Shown: piece after piece, positions 1-7,209 of the stretch
Layout of the letters: every line of letters starts with the position of its first letter
Numbering within the stretch: position 1 is the first letter of the stretch
NCBI GenBank assembly: GCA_964531745.1
Contig: CAZHFX010000015.1
Location: 1-21,098 of the forward strand
Length of the DNA stretch: 21,098 nucleotides
Reading direction: 5' to 3'
From: JACRFW01 sp964531745
GTDB lineage: Bacteria; Patescibacteriota; Patescibacteriia; Magasanikbacterales; GWA2-37-8
Notes under the pieces: model-generated
What the model was told of the DNA's origin: nothing
Databases searched by the model: none
The model's input: the letters and a program-made list of their open reading frames with translations, nothing else
Translations under genes and position numbers: made by a program

Positions 1-268
1 AACAAAAAACCGTGCTTATGCACAGCTCATTTACACAAAAGTATTGACACACTCGGTTCTGGTCTTCAAGATATGCTGGAGCGTACGACAACGAAATCGT
101 TTCGGAAGACGGCCGAATGGCTGAAATCGCCGAAACGATTTACTCCAACTATCTGAAATCATTCTAAAATTGAGTGCGGTCAATACCAACCCAACCAAGG
201 AGGAAAGGAGGGAATCTGTAGCCGCACCTACAGATCCATCTTTAACCGATAATAGTATTGTCGCCTGA
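1..268 (+). pseudogene. decayed gene tail (uncertain)
   Basis: No intact ORF is present, but protein-like segments occur in two plus-strand frames. Positions 48-167 read TRFWSSRYAG, then ..NEIVSEDGRMAEIAETIYS.. to a TAA. A second frame from about 209 reads ..NTNPTKEERRESVAAPTD.. to a TGA at 266-268. The SSRYAG stretch recalls the S-A-R-Y-A-G motif of Ham1/RdgB-type NTP pyrophosphatases, but this is a very short match. The frames are broken by a stop at 45-47 and by frame changes, so a degraded C-terminal remnant is the best guess. The gene may enter from outside the window. Low confidence. Confidence 0.2.
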
Positions 269-291
269 AGAAGGAATAATGTGTTTTGTCT

Positions 292-490
292 TTTGGGCAT
301 TCACCCCTCGCCCCTCTGCCCAAAATCCAAAACGAAAAAACAAATTTATTATTATTTGAAAAAAAACCTGTCAAAATGAAATTGAATGAAAAATATTTTT
401 TGAACAGCATATAACAGCGTGTATGCGGTTCAAAAAAAAGTGCGTTATAAATTTTCAGCGGTCGCACTTTTTCTTTCACCCATATTTTTG
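292..490. repeat. degenerate intergenic repeat, copy A
   Basis: This copy begins with a 9-bp inverted repeat TTTTGGGCA (292-300) / TGCCCAAAA (319-327). It continues through AACAGCGTGTATGCGGTTC near 413-431 and ends around CACCCATATTTT at 477-488. The same landmarks occur in the same order at 2317-2482. The distance from ATTCACC to GCGGTTC is 133 nt here and 132 nt there. Copy A has an extra hairpin, AAAAAGTGCG (435-444) / CGCACTTTTT (463-472), which could end transcription. Nothing coding is convincing in 300-515. Confidence 0.6.
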
Positions 491-515
491 CCCTTTTCTT
501 CTTTTAGAATATAAT
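488..515 (+). promoter_or_regulatory. sigma70-type promoter for the 141-aa gene
   Basis: TTGCCC at 488-493 is followed by a 16-bp spacer and a consensus TATAAT at 510-515. Transcription would start near 522, leaving a leader of about 55 nt before the GTG at 578. Confidence 0.5.
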
Positions 516-577
516 TCGGATTATGCAGTTGGTTTTTTTATGCAGAATCGAAACGGCAAATCAATATTAATGCCGCG

Positions 578-1003
578 GTGATTAAATGGCAAAGCATAAG
601 AAAAGAATTGGCAAAACTCGACATACATCAGTTTCCTCAACTTGCGGCATTATGGAAACAAGACCAACAAAAAGTCTTATCAGAAATCTACCAACAACAA
701 AAACTATCATTCAATGCTGTCACTCAAATTTGTGGTGGTTTAGAGCGTGAGAAGAAAGAAAAAAAACTTATTGCATCCATAGAAGAGAATATGCCTGTGA
801 ACAGACAAAACGAAGTAGAGAGCGAAGTGGACAGCCTGACACCGGAGCACTACCCGATATTGACAGAACACCGGAGGGTGAACCGGGCGTGGCTGGTGGA
901 ACAGATACTTTATCAAGCTAACCACCGACCGAATGATTCCGTCGGAATGATGTTGGCATCATTAGAGAGCGTTCTGCAACACATCTCACCACAAAATAAG
1001 TAA
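578..1003 (+). CDS. hypothetical protein, 141 aa
   Basis: I do not recognise this protein. It opens with GTG, and no ATG exists in frame between the upstream stop (512-514) and this codon. The frame is open from 515, so a non-standard earlier start is possible. The product is soluble, Gln/Glu/Lys-rich and probably mostly helical, with the N-terminal run IRKELAKLDIHQFPQLAALW and a charged middle around residues 60-85. There is no signal peptide or membrane segment. No SD is visible. It has its own promoter at 488-515 and is followed 39 nt downstream by a copy of the intergenic repeat. AT-rich composition matches the Fic gene next door. An accessory role is inferred from context only. Confidence 0.55.
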   Translation: MIKWQSIRKELAKLDIHQFPQLAALWKQDQQKVLSEIYQQQKLSFNAVTQICGGLEREKKEKKLIASIEENMPVNRQNEVESEVDSLTPEHYPILTEHRRVNRAWLVEQILYQANHRPNDSVGMMLASLESVLQHISPQNK

Positions 1004-1029
1004 TTGTGCTGTTTCCGTGATATAATATT

Positions 1030-1072
1030 TTGACGCTGAGCATTCACGCCTTGCTCCTCTGCCTAAAATAGC
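1030..1072. repeat. degenerate intergenic repeat, copy B (short)
   Basis: CATTCACGCCTTGCTCCTCT then GCCTAAAAT corresponds to the first part of copy A, CATTCACCCCTCGCCCCTCT then GCCCAAAAT. GAGCA/TGCTC can form a small stem. Only the 5' part of the repeat is present, starting 39 nt after the stop of the 141-aa gene. Confidence 0.5.
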
Positions 1073-1084
1073 TACATCCGCCTC

Positions 1085-1113
1085 TTGACACAATATAAAC
1101 AAACATATATACT
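1085..1113 (+). promoter_or_regulatory. consensus promoter of the fic gene
   Basis: TTGACA (1085-1090), a 17-bp spacer and TATACT (1108-1113) put the start of transcription near 1120. A TTG start at 1114 would lie upstream of the mRNA, so the ATG at 1147 is the translation start. Confidence 0.75.
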
Positions 1114-1124
1114 TTGTTTATATT
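1092..1124. promoter_or_regulatory. perfect palindromic operator over the fic -10
   Basis: AATATAAACAAA (1092-1103) and TTTGTTTATATT (1113-1124) are exact 12-bp inverted arms around 9 bp that contain most of the -10 element. This is the layout of a dimeric repressor site. The Fic protein ends in a winged-helix-like domain, so autorepression is a reasonable inference. Confidence 0.65.
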
Positions 1125-1146
1125 CACAAAAACATACAAACAAACT

Positions 1147-2295
1147 ATGCGGAGCATCGAAATTGGCCTATACAAAGCACAGATAAACGGCTTCAAGGCA
1201 TTCGTTCCACGCCCCTTTCCACCAAAGGACGGCTTTGATTTTGATCAAAATATCTTAAAAAAGAATAACGAAGCCACTCGCCTATTGGGTAAACTGGACG
1301 GCATTACCAAGCTCCTACCGGATGCTGACTTTTTTCTTTTGATGTATTTGCGAAAAGACGCCTCTGCTTCCAGCCAAATTGAAGGAACGCGCGCTACCAT
1401 GATAGATGCCATCGCGGCCGAGGCCAAAATCACTACCAATATACCAGACGATGTTGATGATATCTTGCATTATATCAAAGCATTAAATTATGGTATCAAA
1501 CGAATGGAGGCTGACGATTTTCCAATGGCGCTTCGTTTTATTCGTGAACTGCACAAACAACTCATGCAAAAAGCGCGCGCCACCCATTTTTCTGATCCGG
1601 GTGAATTTCGCAAGAGCCAAAACTGGATTGGCGGCACAAGACCGGACAACGCCAGTTTTGTTCCGCCGCCAGTTGATGAAATGCGCCGCGCGCTGAATGA
1701 CTTGGAAAAATTTATTCATGCCGATGATGTAATTCCGACCGTGATAAAGGCTGGGTTGATTCATGCCCAATTTGAAACAATCCATCCATTCTTGGACGGC
1801 AACGGCCGAACCGGACGAATGTTGATTACTTTTTATCTATGGAAAGAAGGCTACCTTGAGAAGCCAGTTTTATTTTTATCATCTTTTTTTAAGAAGCACC
1901 AAAAGCTGTATTACGAAAAATTGCTCGGATACCACAACGGCAACGTTGCCGATTGGATAGGTTTCTTTCTGGAAGGCGTGGTTGACATATCGAACGAAGC
2001 GATAGATACTGTAAGTAAAATTACGGCCTTGCGCGAAAGAGACATGATAAAGATACACGCTCTAGGCACGCGCGCCTCGGAAAGCGCCATGTTAGTATTG
2101 CCAAAACTATACGCCCAACCGATCATCAATGTTAATGTCATCGAAAACTGGACTGACTTTACTCCTCCCGGCGCCCAAAAAATTATTGACCGCTTCGTAA
2201 AACTTGGAATACTAACACCTAAGGACAAAAATAAACCATACGGTCAATCATACATGTACAAAAACTACATTGATATTTTTGTTGGTGATGAATAA
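1147..2295 (+). CDS. Fic family AMP transferase, class II, with C-terminal HTH
   Basis: A Fic/DOC-family protein of 382 aa. These enzymes usually transfer AMP from ATP to a hydroxyl of a target protein. The catalytic motif HPFLDGNGRTGR lies at about residues 213-224, with the active histidine first and the phosphate-binding GNGR intact. The inhibitory helix motif SxxxEG (SSQIEG, residues 75-80) precedes the Fic core, which makes this a self-inhibited class II enzyme. The N-terminal region (PRPFPPKDGF) matches the Fic N-terminal domain. The last about 60 residues (PPGAQKIIDRFVKLGIL) look like a winged helix. The ATG is chosen because the predicted transcript begins near 1120; no SD is visible. 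The gene stands alone with its own promoter and operator and is followed by repeat copy C. Family assignment is secure; the target is unknown. Confidence 0.93.
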   Translation: MRSIEIGLYKAQINGFKAFVPRPFPPKDGFDFDQNILKKNNEATRLLGKLDGITKLLPDADFFLLMYLRKDASASSQIEGTRATMIDAIAAEAKITTNIPDDVDDILHYIKALNYGIKRMEADDFPMALRFIRELHKQLMQKARATHFSDPGEFRKSQNWIGGTRPDNASFVPPPVDEMRRALNDLEKFIHADDVIPTVIKAGLIHAQFETIHPFLDGNGRTGRMLITFYLWKEGYLEKPVLFLSSFFKKHQKLYYEKLLGYHNGNVADWIGFFLEGVVDISNEAIDTVSKITALRERDMIKIHALGTRASESAMLVLPKLYAQPIINVNVIENWTDFTPPGAQKIIDRFVKLGILTPKDKNKPYGQSYMYKNYIDIFVGDE

Positions 2296-2310
2296 ATAAG
2301 CCTTGAACAG

Positions 2311-2482
2311 GACGCAATTCACCCCGCGTCCCTCTTGCGCCCCGCTGAAACGAAAAAATATTGTTTTATTGACACGAGCGAAAAAAGCAGAGTGAAAAAT
2401 AATAATAAGGATAAAATGTACGAGCGTACAACAGCGTGCATGCGGTTCCGCTCCTCGTGCCTCGTCGCTACACCCATATTTT
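2311..2482. repeat. degenerate intergenic repeat, copy C
   Basis: It starts about 20 nt after the fic stop. GGACGC (2311-2316) and GCGTCC form a stem around ATTCACCCC. CAACAGCGTGCATGCGGTTC ends at 2448 and ACACCCATATTTTCC follows near 2470. Landmarks and spacing match copy A, except that copy A carries an extra hairpin of about 23 nt before CACCCATATTTT. Confidence 0.6.
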
Positions 2483-2642
2483 CCTTCGCTTCGCTGCGAA
2501 AAACATCGCATACACGCGAACATTATGTGAAATATTTTCAAGCTCGACCCTTTATTAGACAATTAAAATATGGAAAAAATCCACGACCAAAATATTTTCT
2601 TTTTGAAAGCGGCGGCAACACGCACTTATAATTTAAACCATA
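2483..2642. other. AT-rich intergenic stretch
   Basis: No convincing gene. A plus-strand open frame runs through from repeat C but has no protein-like character. A small stem TTCGC/GCGAA lies near 2480-2500 and TGAAATATTTTCA is a short palindrome near 2527-2539. Confidence 0.4.
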
Positions 2643-2750
2643 ATAAATATTCTTAATTTTGAATGGTGGTGGTCAAATGGAATGAGCCGTGGCACCCAAG
2701 TAACCCAAAAAAGGAGACCGCCGCCTCCTTTCTAAGTTAAGAATATTTAT
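2643..2750 (+). ncRNA. structured RNA element upstream of the LRR gene
   Basis: ATAAATATTCTTAA (2643-2656) and TTAAGAATATTTAT (2737-2750) are exact 14-bp inverted arms. Inside them GGTGGTGGTC (2665-2674) and GACCGCCGCC (2716-2725) pair over all ten positions only if three U-G pairs are allowed. That favours an RNA made from the plus strand over a DNA palindrome. The element ends 18 nt before the LRR start codon. It could be a leader, a small RNA or a miniature mobile element with terminal repeats. Confidence 0.5.
2663..2740 (+). CDS. possible 25-codon small ORF inside the structured element
   Basis: ATG at 2663 to TAA at 2738-2740 encodes a 25-aa peptide starting MVVVKWNEPWHPSNPKKE. Tryptophan and proline content make it look more protein-like than random AT-rich sequence. 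It fills the interior of the inverted repeat, so it may be a leader peptide whose translation affects the hairpin. No SD is visible. Weak call. Confidence 0.22.
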   Translation: MVVVKWNEPWHPSNPKKETAASFLS

Positions 2751-2768
2751 ATCATACTGCCCTTAAAT

Positions 2769-3713
2769 ATGACTAAAAAAAACATAGCGCTGATTATTAT
2801 ATTTACTTTCTTAATCAATTTTGATGTTGCCTCCGCGTTAGAGCCCTGCGAATCTGGCGGCATTAAAACTTCCGTCTACAAACAATATCAGATGCTATAT
2901 CCCGCGGAAAATTTTATTAGAATCACCAATAAAGATTCGTTAAAAAATTTAACGCAATTGAAAGATTTAATCTGCTTACAATATTTGGACGCGACTGAAC
3001 ATGGAATTAAGGGGGATATAGCTAATTTAAAAAAACTGACGAGCCTTGAAGTGCTTAGTCTGTATAATAATCCGGAAATTTACGGCGACATCTGCTCATT
3101 AAGCGACGCAACAAAATTAAGAAGCCTAAAATTTGCTTTTGACAAAAAAATATCCGGGGATATTTCCTGTTTAAGCGGCCTGAATTTAGAGACTTTAGCC
3201 ATGACTTACACAAAAATTTCAGGGAACCTTTCTAGCTTAAGCCGCATGACAAAATTGAAGGCGCTTTATCTCGCGGGCACAGATATTTCTGGCGATATTT
3301 CCGCTCTCAACCAGCTAACTGATCTGGAAGAATTGGGCGTATCTGACCAGTACACCGGCAAATCCAAGATTACCGGCGATTTGGCGTCTTTGGATAATTT
3401 AAAAAAACTGAAAAAAGTGTCATTATATGGTATGGATGTGAAAAACTGCCAGCGCTTTATTGAGGCGCATCCCGATATCAAGCAAGGAGGGTGTTCTGAA
3501 AAACCGCATTTAACTTCAAACGACTCCAATAAAATTCCGGAAAGAAAAATAAACAGAAAAAAGACTACGCCAATAGAATACCCGGTTCAACAATCAGTCA
3601 AAAAAACCATTACGGTCCCAGAGGGCTACCCGCTAAAAGAATATTTTTTTAATAGGGTCTTTGGCTGGCTTAAACGAAATTTTATTCAAATTTTTCGCGT
3701 AATGCCGGATTAA
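2769..3713 (+). CDS. secreted leucine-rich-repeat protein
   Basis: The 314-aa product starts with a signal peptide (MTKKNIALIIIFTFLINF.. to about ASA, residue 24), so it should be exported. Residues about 55-225 hold degenerate leucine-rich repeats of about 22-24 residues. The recurring core is ..L..L..L..L.L....I.GD...L, for example LKDLICLQYLDA, LTSLEVLSLYNN and LKALYLAGTDISGDIS. Such domains usually bind proteins or glycans. A Cys pair (CQRF..QGGCSE) caps the repeats, then a Lys-rich linker and an aromatic/basic tail follow. No SD. The frame closes at 3713, but a protein-like extension continues in another frame to 3826, so the true C-terminus may be lost to a frameshift. The structured element at 2643-2750 lies directly upstream. 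Ligand unknown. Confidence 0.8.
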   Translation: MTKKNIALIIIFTFLINFDVASALEPCESGGIKTSVYKQYQMLYPAENFIRITNKDSLKNLTQLKDLICLQYLDATEHGIKGDIANLKKLTSLEVLSLYNNPEIYGDICSLSDATKLRSLKFAFDKKISGDISCLSGLNLETLAMTYTKISGNLSSLSRMTKLKALYLAGTDISGDISALNQLTDLEELGVSDQYTGKSKITGDLASLDNLKKLKKVSLYGMDVKNCQRFIEAHPDIKQGGCSEKPHLTSNDSNKIPERKINRKKTTPIEYPVQQSVKKTITVPEGYPLKEYFFNRVFGWLKRNFIQIFRVMPD

Positions 3714-3826
3714 TTTGGCCACCGCTGAAGAAAGGCGAACCTTATTGGATCGCCCATAATATCGCTTTAGACAAAGAAAGAGAAGCGGGGCTATTGCCGG
3801 ATCCAAATACGGATACAAAATTGTAA
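3707..3826 (+). pseudogene. frameshifted tail of the LRR gene
   Basis: In another plus-strand frame the sequence from about 3707 reads GLIWPPLKKGEPYWIAHNIA and ends ..REAGLLPDPNTDTKL before TAA (3824-3826). It begins exactly where the LRR frame closes (..RVMPD*) and has protein-like composition. A one- or two-base indel near 3700-3713 would join the two into a product of about 352 aa. It could also be the remnant of another gene. Confidence 0.4.
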
Positions 3827-3828
3827 AA

Positions 3829-6525
3829 CTATTTCAACACCCGTTTCAAATACTGCCCCGTGAAACTAGCAGGCTTCTTGGCCACTTCCTCCGGCGTGCC
3901 AGTGGCGATGAGTTGGCCGCCCTTGTCCCCGCCCTCGGGGCCGAGGTCAATAATCCAGTCGGCGCTTTTGATGACATCTAAATTGTGTTCAATGACCATG
4001 ACAGTGTTGCCCTGATTCACCAGGCGCTGGAGCACCTCCAACAATTTACACACGTCGTCGTAGTGGAGGCCCGTGGTTGGCTCGTCTAAAAGATACAGCG
4101 TCTTGGCGGAGCCATGTTTGGAAAGCTCGCGGGAAAGTTTGATGCGCTGGGCCTCACCGCCGGAAAGTGTGGGGGCGCTCTGCCCCAAAGCGAGGTAATC
4201 CAGCCCGACCGCGTTGAGCATGCGCAGTTTGTCGTTGATCATCGGAATATCTTTAAAAAATTCTTCCGCGTCTTCAATGGTCATGTCCAGCACATCCGCA
4301 ATATTTTTTTCTTTGTAGTGTACTTCCAGCACTTCTTTGGTAAAGCGTCGGCCCTTACACACCTCGCACACTATCTTCACGCTCGGCAAAAAATGCATTT
4401 CAATTTCAATCATACCCTTGCCCTCGCAATTTTCACAACGGCCGCCGGGCACATTAAAACTAAATTTGCCGATCTTAAAGCCGCGGATTTTGGCTTCCGG
4501 GGTTTCGGCAAACAAATCGCGGATGTGGTCAAAAGCTTTGGTATAGGTGGCGGGGTTACTGCGGCTGGTCCTCCCGATGGGGCTTTGATCAATCGTGATC
4601 AGGGAATCAAGATACTCGGTGCCGGTGATGGAGAGATGCGCGCCCACCGGGTGATTGGTGCGCCAAAATTTGTTGGTGAGAGCCTGATGTAAAATATCAT
4701 GCATAAGCGTGCTTTTGCCGGAGCCGGAGACACCGGTAAGGCACACAAACCGGCGGAGCGGAATATCTACATTAATATTTTTTAAATTGTGCTCGCTGGC
4801 TTTTTTAATTTTCAAAAATGGCACCGAGCTGTCCACGTGGCGGCGTTTTTCCGGCAGTGGAATTTTGGCCTCGCCGCGCAAATATTTACCGGTGAGCGAA
4901 ATCTTGGCGTCGCCCAGCACTACACAGCCACTAATAGTATCTTTTGAAGATTTTATTTTCGGTGGAGACAACAGGCTACTCAGCGGGCCTGAGTACACCA
5001 CGTTGCCGCCATGTTTCCCGGCCCCGGGGCCGATGTCCACGAGCCAGTCACTCACGAGAATGGTATCTTCATCGTGTTCCACCACGATAATGGTGTTGCC
5101 GACATCACAAAGATTACGGAGGGTTTTTACCAGTTGCTCGTTGTCTTTTTGGTGCAAGCCAATGGTCGGCTCGTCTAGCACATAGAGCGCGCCCACCAGG
5201 CGCGTGCCCACTTGCGAAGCGAGGCGGATGCGCTGGGCTTCGCCGCCGGAGAGCGTGCCCGCGCGGCGATTGAGGGTGAGGTAGTGCAAACCCACATCAA
5301 ACATGAATTGTAAACGGTTGCTCACTTCTTTCAACACCGTGCCGGCAATGACCTCTTCGCTGGCGCTCAAACCCATAGACACGGTGGCGATGAATTCACG
5401 CGCAGAGGCAATGGACAAATTGGCGGTCTCCCAAATATTTTTACCGCCGACTTTGACGCTCAAAGCGGTTTCGCTCAAGCGCTTGCCGTGGCACGCCGGA
5501 CATTCTTCCACACTTCCGCCCAAGGCGGACCCGCCTTGGGCGGGGAACCACCCTTCAACACCGAGGCCGGTACAAGTCTGACAATAGCCATAGGGGCTGT
5601 TGAAACTAAACAGGCGCGGTTCAATTTCCGGAAAACTAAAACCATCGTTCGGGCAGGAATATTCGGTGCTATAAATGACTTCTTCGCCGGAAGGATAAAT
5701 AACGGTACAAAGGCCATTGGAAAGATCCGCGGCATTCACCACCGCTTCGGTGAGGCGCTGTTCGCCGTCTTTGCTCTTCAGATACTCGGCGCTCCCGGAC
5801 AGCTTGTCCGCTATCACTTCAATGGTGTGCTTGTCATTTTTGTTCAAAATAATTCGGTTGCGCAAACTTTTTATAGTGCCGTCTACGCGTACTTCCAAGT
5901 AGCCGGAGTTGTAAATGTCGTAAAGCATCTGATAGTACTCCCCTTTGCGGCCGCGCACCACGGGCGAAAGAATAGTGATCTCACCTGATTCTGTCATCCT
6001 GAGCGGAGCGAAGGATCCCTTGCGTTTGTTTTTAAGGGATTCTTCACCCTCCTTCGGGGGGTTCAGAATGACAGACGATTTGTTTTCATGTTTTAAGGCT
6101 TTCTTGATCTGTTCAATCATCTGGTCGGTCGTCATCTTGGTGATTTTGCGGTTGCAGAGCGGGCAATGCGGTTCGCCTACGCGCGCGAAAAGAATGCGAA
6201 GATAGTCGTAGATCTCGGTGATGGTGGCCACAATGGAACGCGGGTTGGCGCTGTGCGCTTTTTGGTCAATGGAAATGGCGGGCGACAGACCTTCAATATC
6301 ATCCACGTCGGGCTTTTGCATACCGCCCAAAAACTGGCGGGCGTAGGCCGACAAACTTTCAATGTAACGGCGCTGGCCCTCGGCGAAAATGGTATCAAAC
6401 GCCAAAGAAGACTTGCCGGAGCCGGACAAGCCAGTGAAGACGATCATTTTGTTGCGCGGGAGTTCCAACGAGATGTTTTTCAGATTGTGCTCCCTGGCTC
6501 CGCGTATAACTATCTTATCTTGCAT
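3829..6525 (-). CDS. uvrA: excinuclease ABC subunit A
   Basis: UvrA is the ATPase that finds damaged DNA and loads UvrB in nucleotide excision repair. The start is placed at the ATG giving MQDKIVIRGAREHNLKNI; a TTG nine bases upstream is also open. The first Walker A is GLSGSGKSS (about residue 31), then the UvrB-binding region with HCPLC. Two ABC signatures (LSGGEAQRI) and two Walker B sites (VLDEPTIGL, LLDEPTTGL) follow. The C-terminal zinc finger CENC..CEVC is intact. Three oddities: a 27-residue palindromic-repeat insertion (VIL..EESLKNKRKGSFAPLRMT) in the UvrB-binding region; loss of roughly 100 residues between CTGLG and CPACHGKRL, where the insertion domain normally sits, replaced by PAQGGSALGG; and the first zinc finger reading CPND instead of CPxC. 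Length is about 898 aa against a usual 940. No SD. Confidence 0.97.
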   Translation of the reverse strand: MQDKIVIRGAREHNLKNISLELPRNKMIVFTGLSGSGKSSLAFDTIFAEGQRRYIESLSAYARQFLGGMQKPDVDDIEGLSPAISIDQKAHSANPRSIVATITEIYDYLRILFARVGEPHCPLCNRKITKMTTDQMIEQIKKALKHENKSSVILNPPKEGEESLKNKRKGSFAPLRMTESGEITILSPVVRGRKGEYYQMLYDIYNSGYLEVRVDGTIKSLRNRIILNKNDKHTIEVIADKLSGSAEYLKSKDGEQRLTEAVVNAADLSNGLCTVIYPSGEEVIYSTEYSCPNDGFSFPEIEPRLFSFNSPYGYCQTCTGLGVEGWFPAQGGSALGGSVEECPACHGKRLSETALSVKVGGKNIWETANLSIASAREFIATVSMGLSASEEVIAGTVLKEVSNRLQFMFDVGLHYLTLNRRAGTLSGGEAQRIRLASQVGTRLVGALYVLDEPTIGLHQKDNEQLVKTLRNLCDVGNTIIVVEHDEDTILVSDWLVDIGPGAGKHGGNVVYSGPLSSLLSPPKIKSSKDTISGCVVLGDAKISLTGKYLRGEAKIPLPEKRRHVDSSVPFLKIKKASEHNLKNINVDIPLRRFVCLTGVSGSGKSTLMHDILHQALTNKFWRTNHPVGAHLSITGTEYLDSLITIDQSPIGRTSRSNPATYTKAFDHIRDLFAETPEAKIRGFKIGKFSFNVPGGRCENCEGKGMIEIEMHFLPSVKIVCEVCKGRRFTKEVLEVHYKEKNIADVLDMTIEDAEEFFKDIPMINDKLRMLNAVGLDYLALGQSAPTLSGGEAQRIKLSRELSKHGSAKTLYLLDEPTTGLHYDDVCKLLEVLQRLVNQGNTVMVIEHNLDVIKSADWIIDLGPEGGDKGGQLIATGTPEEVAKKPASFTGQYLKRVLK
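5516..5544. repeat. GC palindrome inside uvrA
   Basis: CCGCCCAAGGCGG (5516-5528) and its exact reverse complement (5531-5543) are separated by 2 bp. In uvrA they encode PAQGGSALGG at the site of the missing insertion domain. The same 13-mer forms the hairpin upstream of secE at 18476-18488. Confidence 0.75.
5992..6073. repeat. 82-bp palindromic coding repeat, copy in uvrA
   Basis: The repeat is bounded by TGTCATCCTGAGC and GTTCAGAATGACA and contains AAGGATCCCTTG and AAGGGATTCTTC. It matches the 82-bp copy in uvrB at 9090-9171. It is read through in uvrA without stop codons. Confidence 0.85.
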
Positions 6526-6538
6526 AAACGCCAAAATA

Positions 6539-6552
6539 GCCCATAAATGGGC
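6539..6552. promoter_or_regulatory. palindrome in the uvrA leader
   Basis: GCCCATAAATGGGC pairs as GCCCAT/ATGGGC 14 nt upstream of the uvrA ATG. A possible uvrA promoter lies beyond it: TTGACA on the minus strand (6611-6616), 17 bp, TAGGGT (6588-6593). That -10 is weak. Confidence 0.35.
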
Positions 6553-6698
6553 CCGACTATAATAATTAGAAAGAAAAGAGCCTAGGTACCCTACCGTTTC
6601 AGGGGCGTTTTGTCAATGTGGGTTTACAGAAGAAGCAGCCTTCATAACAAAATAATACCGTGCTAATTAAAATTGTTAAAAATCTGAAATAACCAAAT

Positions 6699-6727
6699 TT
6701 GACTTATCTTTTCTCTAAAGGTAGAGT
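6699..6727 (+). promoter_or_regulatory. promoter of hicBA
   Basis: TTGACT (6699-6704), a 17-bp spacer and TAGAGT (6722-6727). Transcription from about 6734 excludes the ATG at 6732 and supports the ATG at 6753. Confidence 0.55.
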
Positions 6728-6752
6728 ATAGATGCTAAGCGACTTCAAATAT

Positions 6753-6971
6753 ATGCGTAAAATTGAACTAAAAAATGTAATCTGGAAAGAAGGCAAATAC
6801 TATGTATCCTGGAATATTAATACTGATATTTCTAGTTTTGGTAAAACCAAAAAAGAAGCCATTGCTAGTTTGCAAGAGGCCCTGGAATTACATTTTGAGG
6901 ACACCCCTATTTCCAAAATTCACAAAATAGAAAACCCAAATCTAGTGTCGCTCGCTTTAAAATATGCCTAA
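6753..6971 (+). CDS. hicB: HicB-like antitoxin
   Basis: A 72-aa protein with the HicB fold signature: MRKIELKNVIWKEGKYYVSW as the first strands, then the helix FGKTKKEAIASLQEALELHF. HicB binds and neutralises the HicA RNase. This version ends right after the core (LVSLALKYA), with no C-terminal helix-turn-helix or ribbon-helix-helix DNA-binding domain, so autoregulation would need the complex or another factor. Its stop overlaps the hicA start (ATGCCTAA), so the two are translationally coupled, antitoxin first. An ATG at 6732 would add seven residues but sits at the predicted transcription start. No SD. Confidence 0.8.
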   Translation: MRKIELKNVIWKEGKYYVSWNINTDISSFGKTKKEAIASLQEALELHFEDTPISKIHKIENPNLVSLALKYA

Positions 6972-7182
6972 ACCAGTATTACTAAGTTTAATATTAAAAG
7001 TCCTTAAAGATAAGGGCTTCTTTTTTACTCGTCAAAAAGGGTCGCACGCGCGTTTCCGCAAACTTGGCAACCCAACTCGCAATGTCACTATAAAAATGAA
7101 TTACAAAGAAATTCCTTATGGTACTTTTCGGTCTATCCTGCTTCAATCCGGCCTGAAAGAAGAGGATTTTGGTAAAAAATAA
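6964..7182 (+). CDS. hicA: HicA-like mRNA interferase toxin
   Basis: A 72-aa HicA-family protein with a double-stranded-RNA-binding-like fold that cleaves mRNA. The motif QKGSHARF carries the catalytic histidine (His28). Upstream, LILKVLKDKGFFFTR is the usual N-terminal helix, and the later IPYGTFRSILLQSGLKEEDF is the typical C-terminal helix. The gene overlaps hicB by 8 nt, so translation is coupled and a single promoter at 6699-6727 should serve both. Full family length and an intact histidine suggest an active toxin. A short stem CGCTC/GAGCG follows at 7189-7200, but it has no T-run. Confidence 0.85.
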   Translation: MPKPVLLSLILKVLKDKGFFFTRQKGSHARFRKLGNPTRNVTIKMNYKEIPYGTFRSILLQSGLKEEDFGKK

Positions 7183-7209
7183 ATTCCGCGCTCGTGAGCG
7201 ACGGTATTC

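Noticed and set aside
1114..1146. Upstream TTG start for the Fic gene
   Set aside because: It directly abuts the -10 element and precedes the predicted transcription start.
292..2482. Integron attC sites
   Set aside because: TATAAC/GTTATA near 409-449 in copy A is suggestive, but the paired RYYYAAC/GTTRRRY core is not present in all copies and no integrase is in the window.
228..2562. Related minus-strand ORFs across repeats A and C (EPHTRC../EPHARC..)
   Set aside because: The peptides match at one end, but the reading frame differs at the other (GGT-GAA-TGC against GTG-AAT-TGC). The similarity is at DNA level, not a conserved protein.
4114..6546. Plus-strand ORFs opposite uvrA (e.g. 4114-4692, 5488-5988)
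   Set aside because: Antisense shadows of uvrA and of its palindromic repeats.
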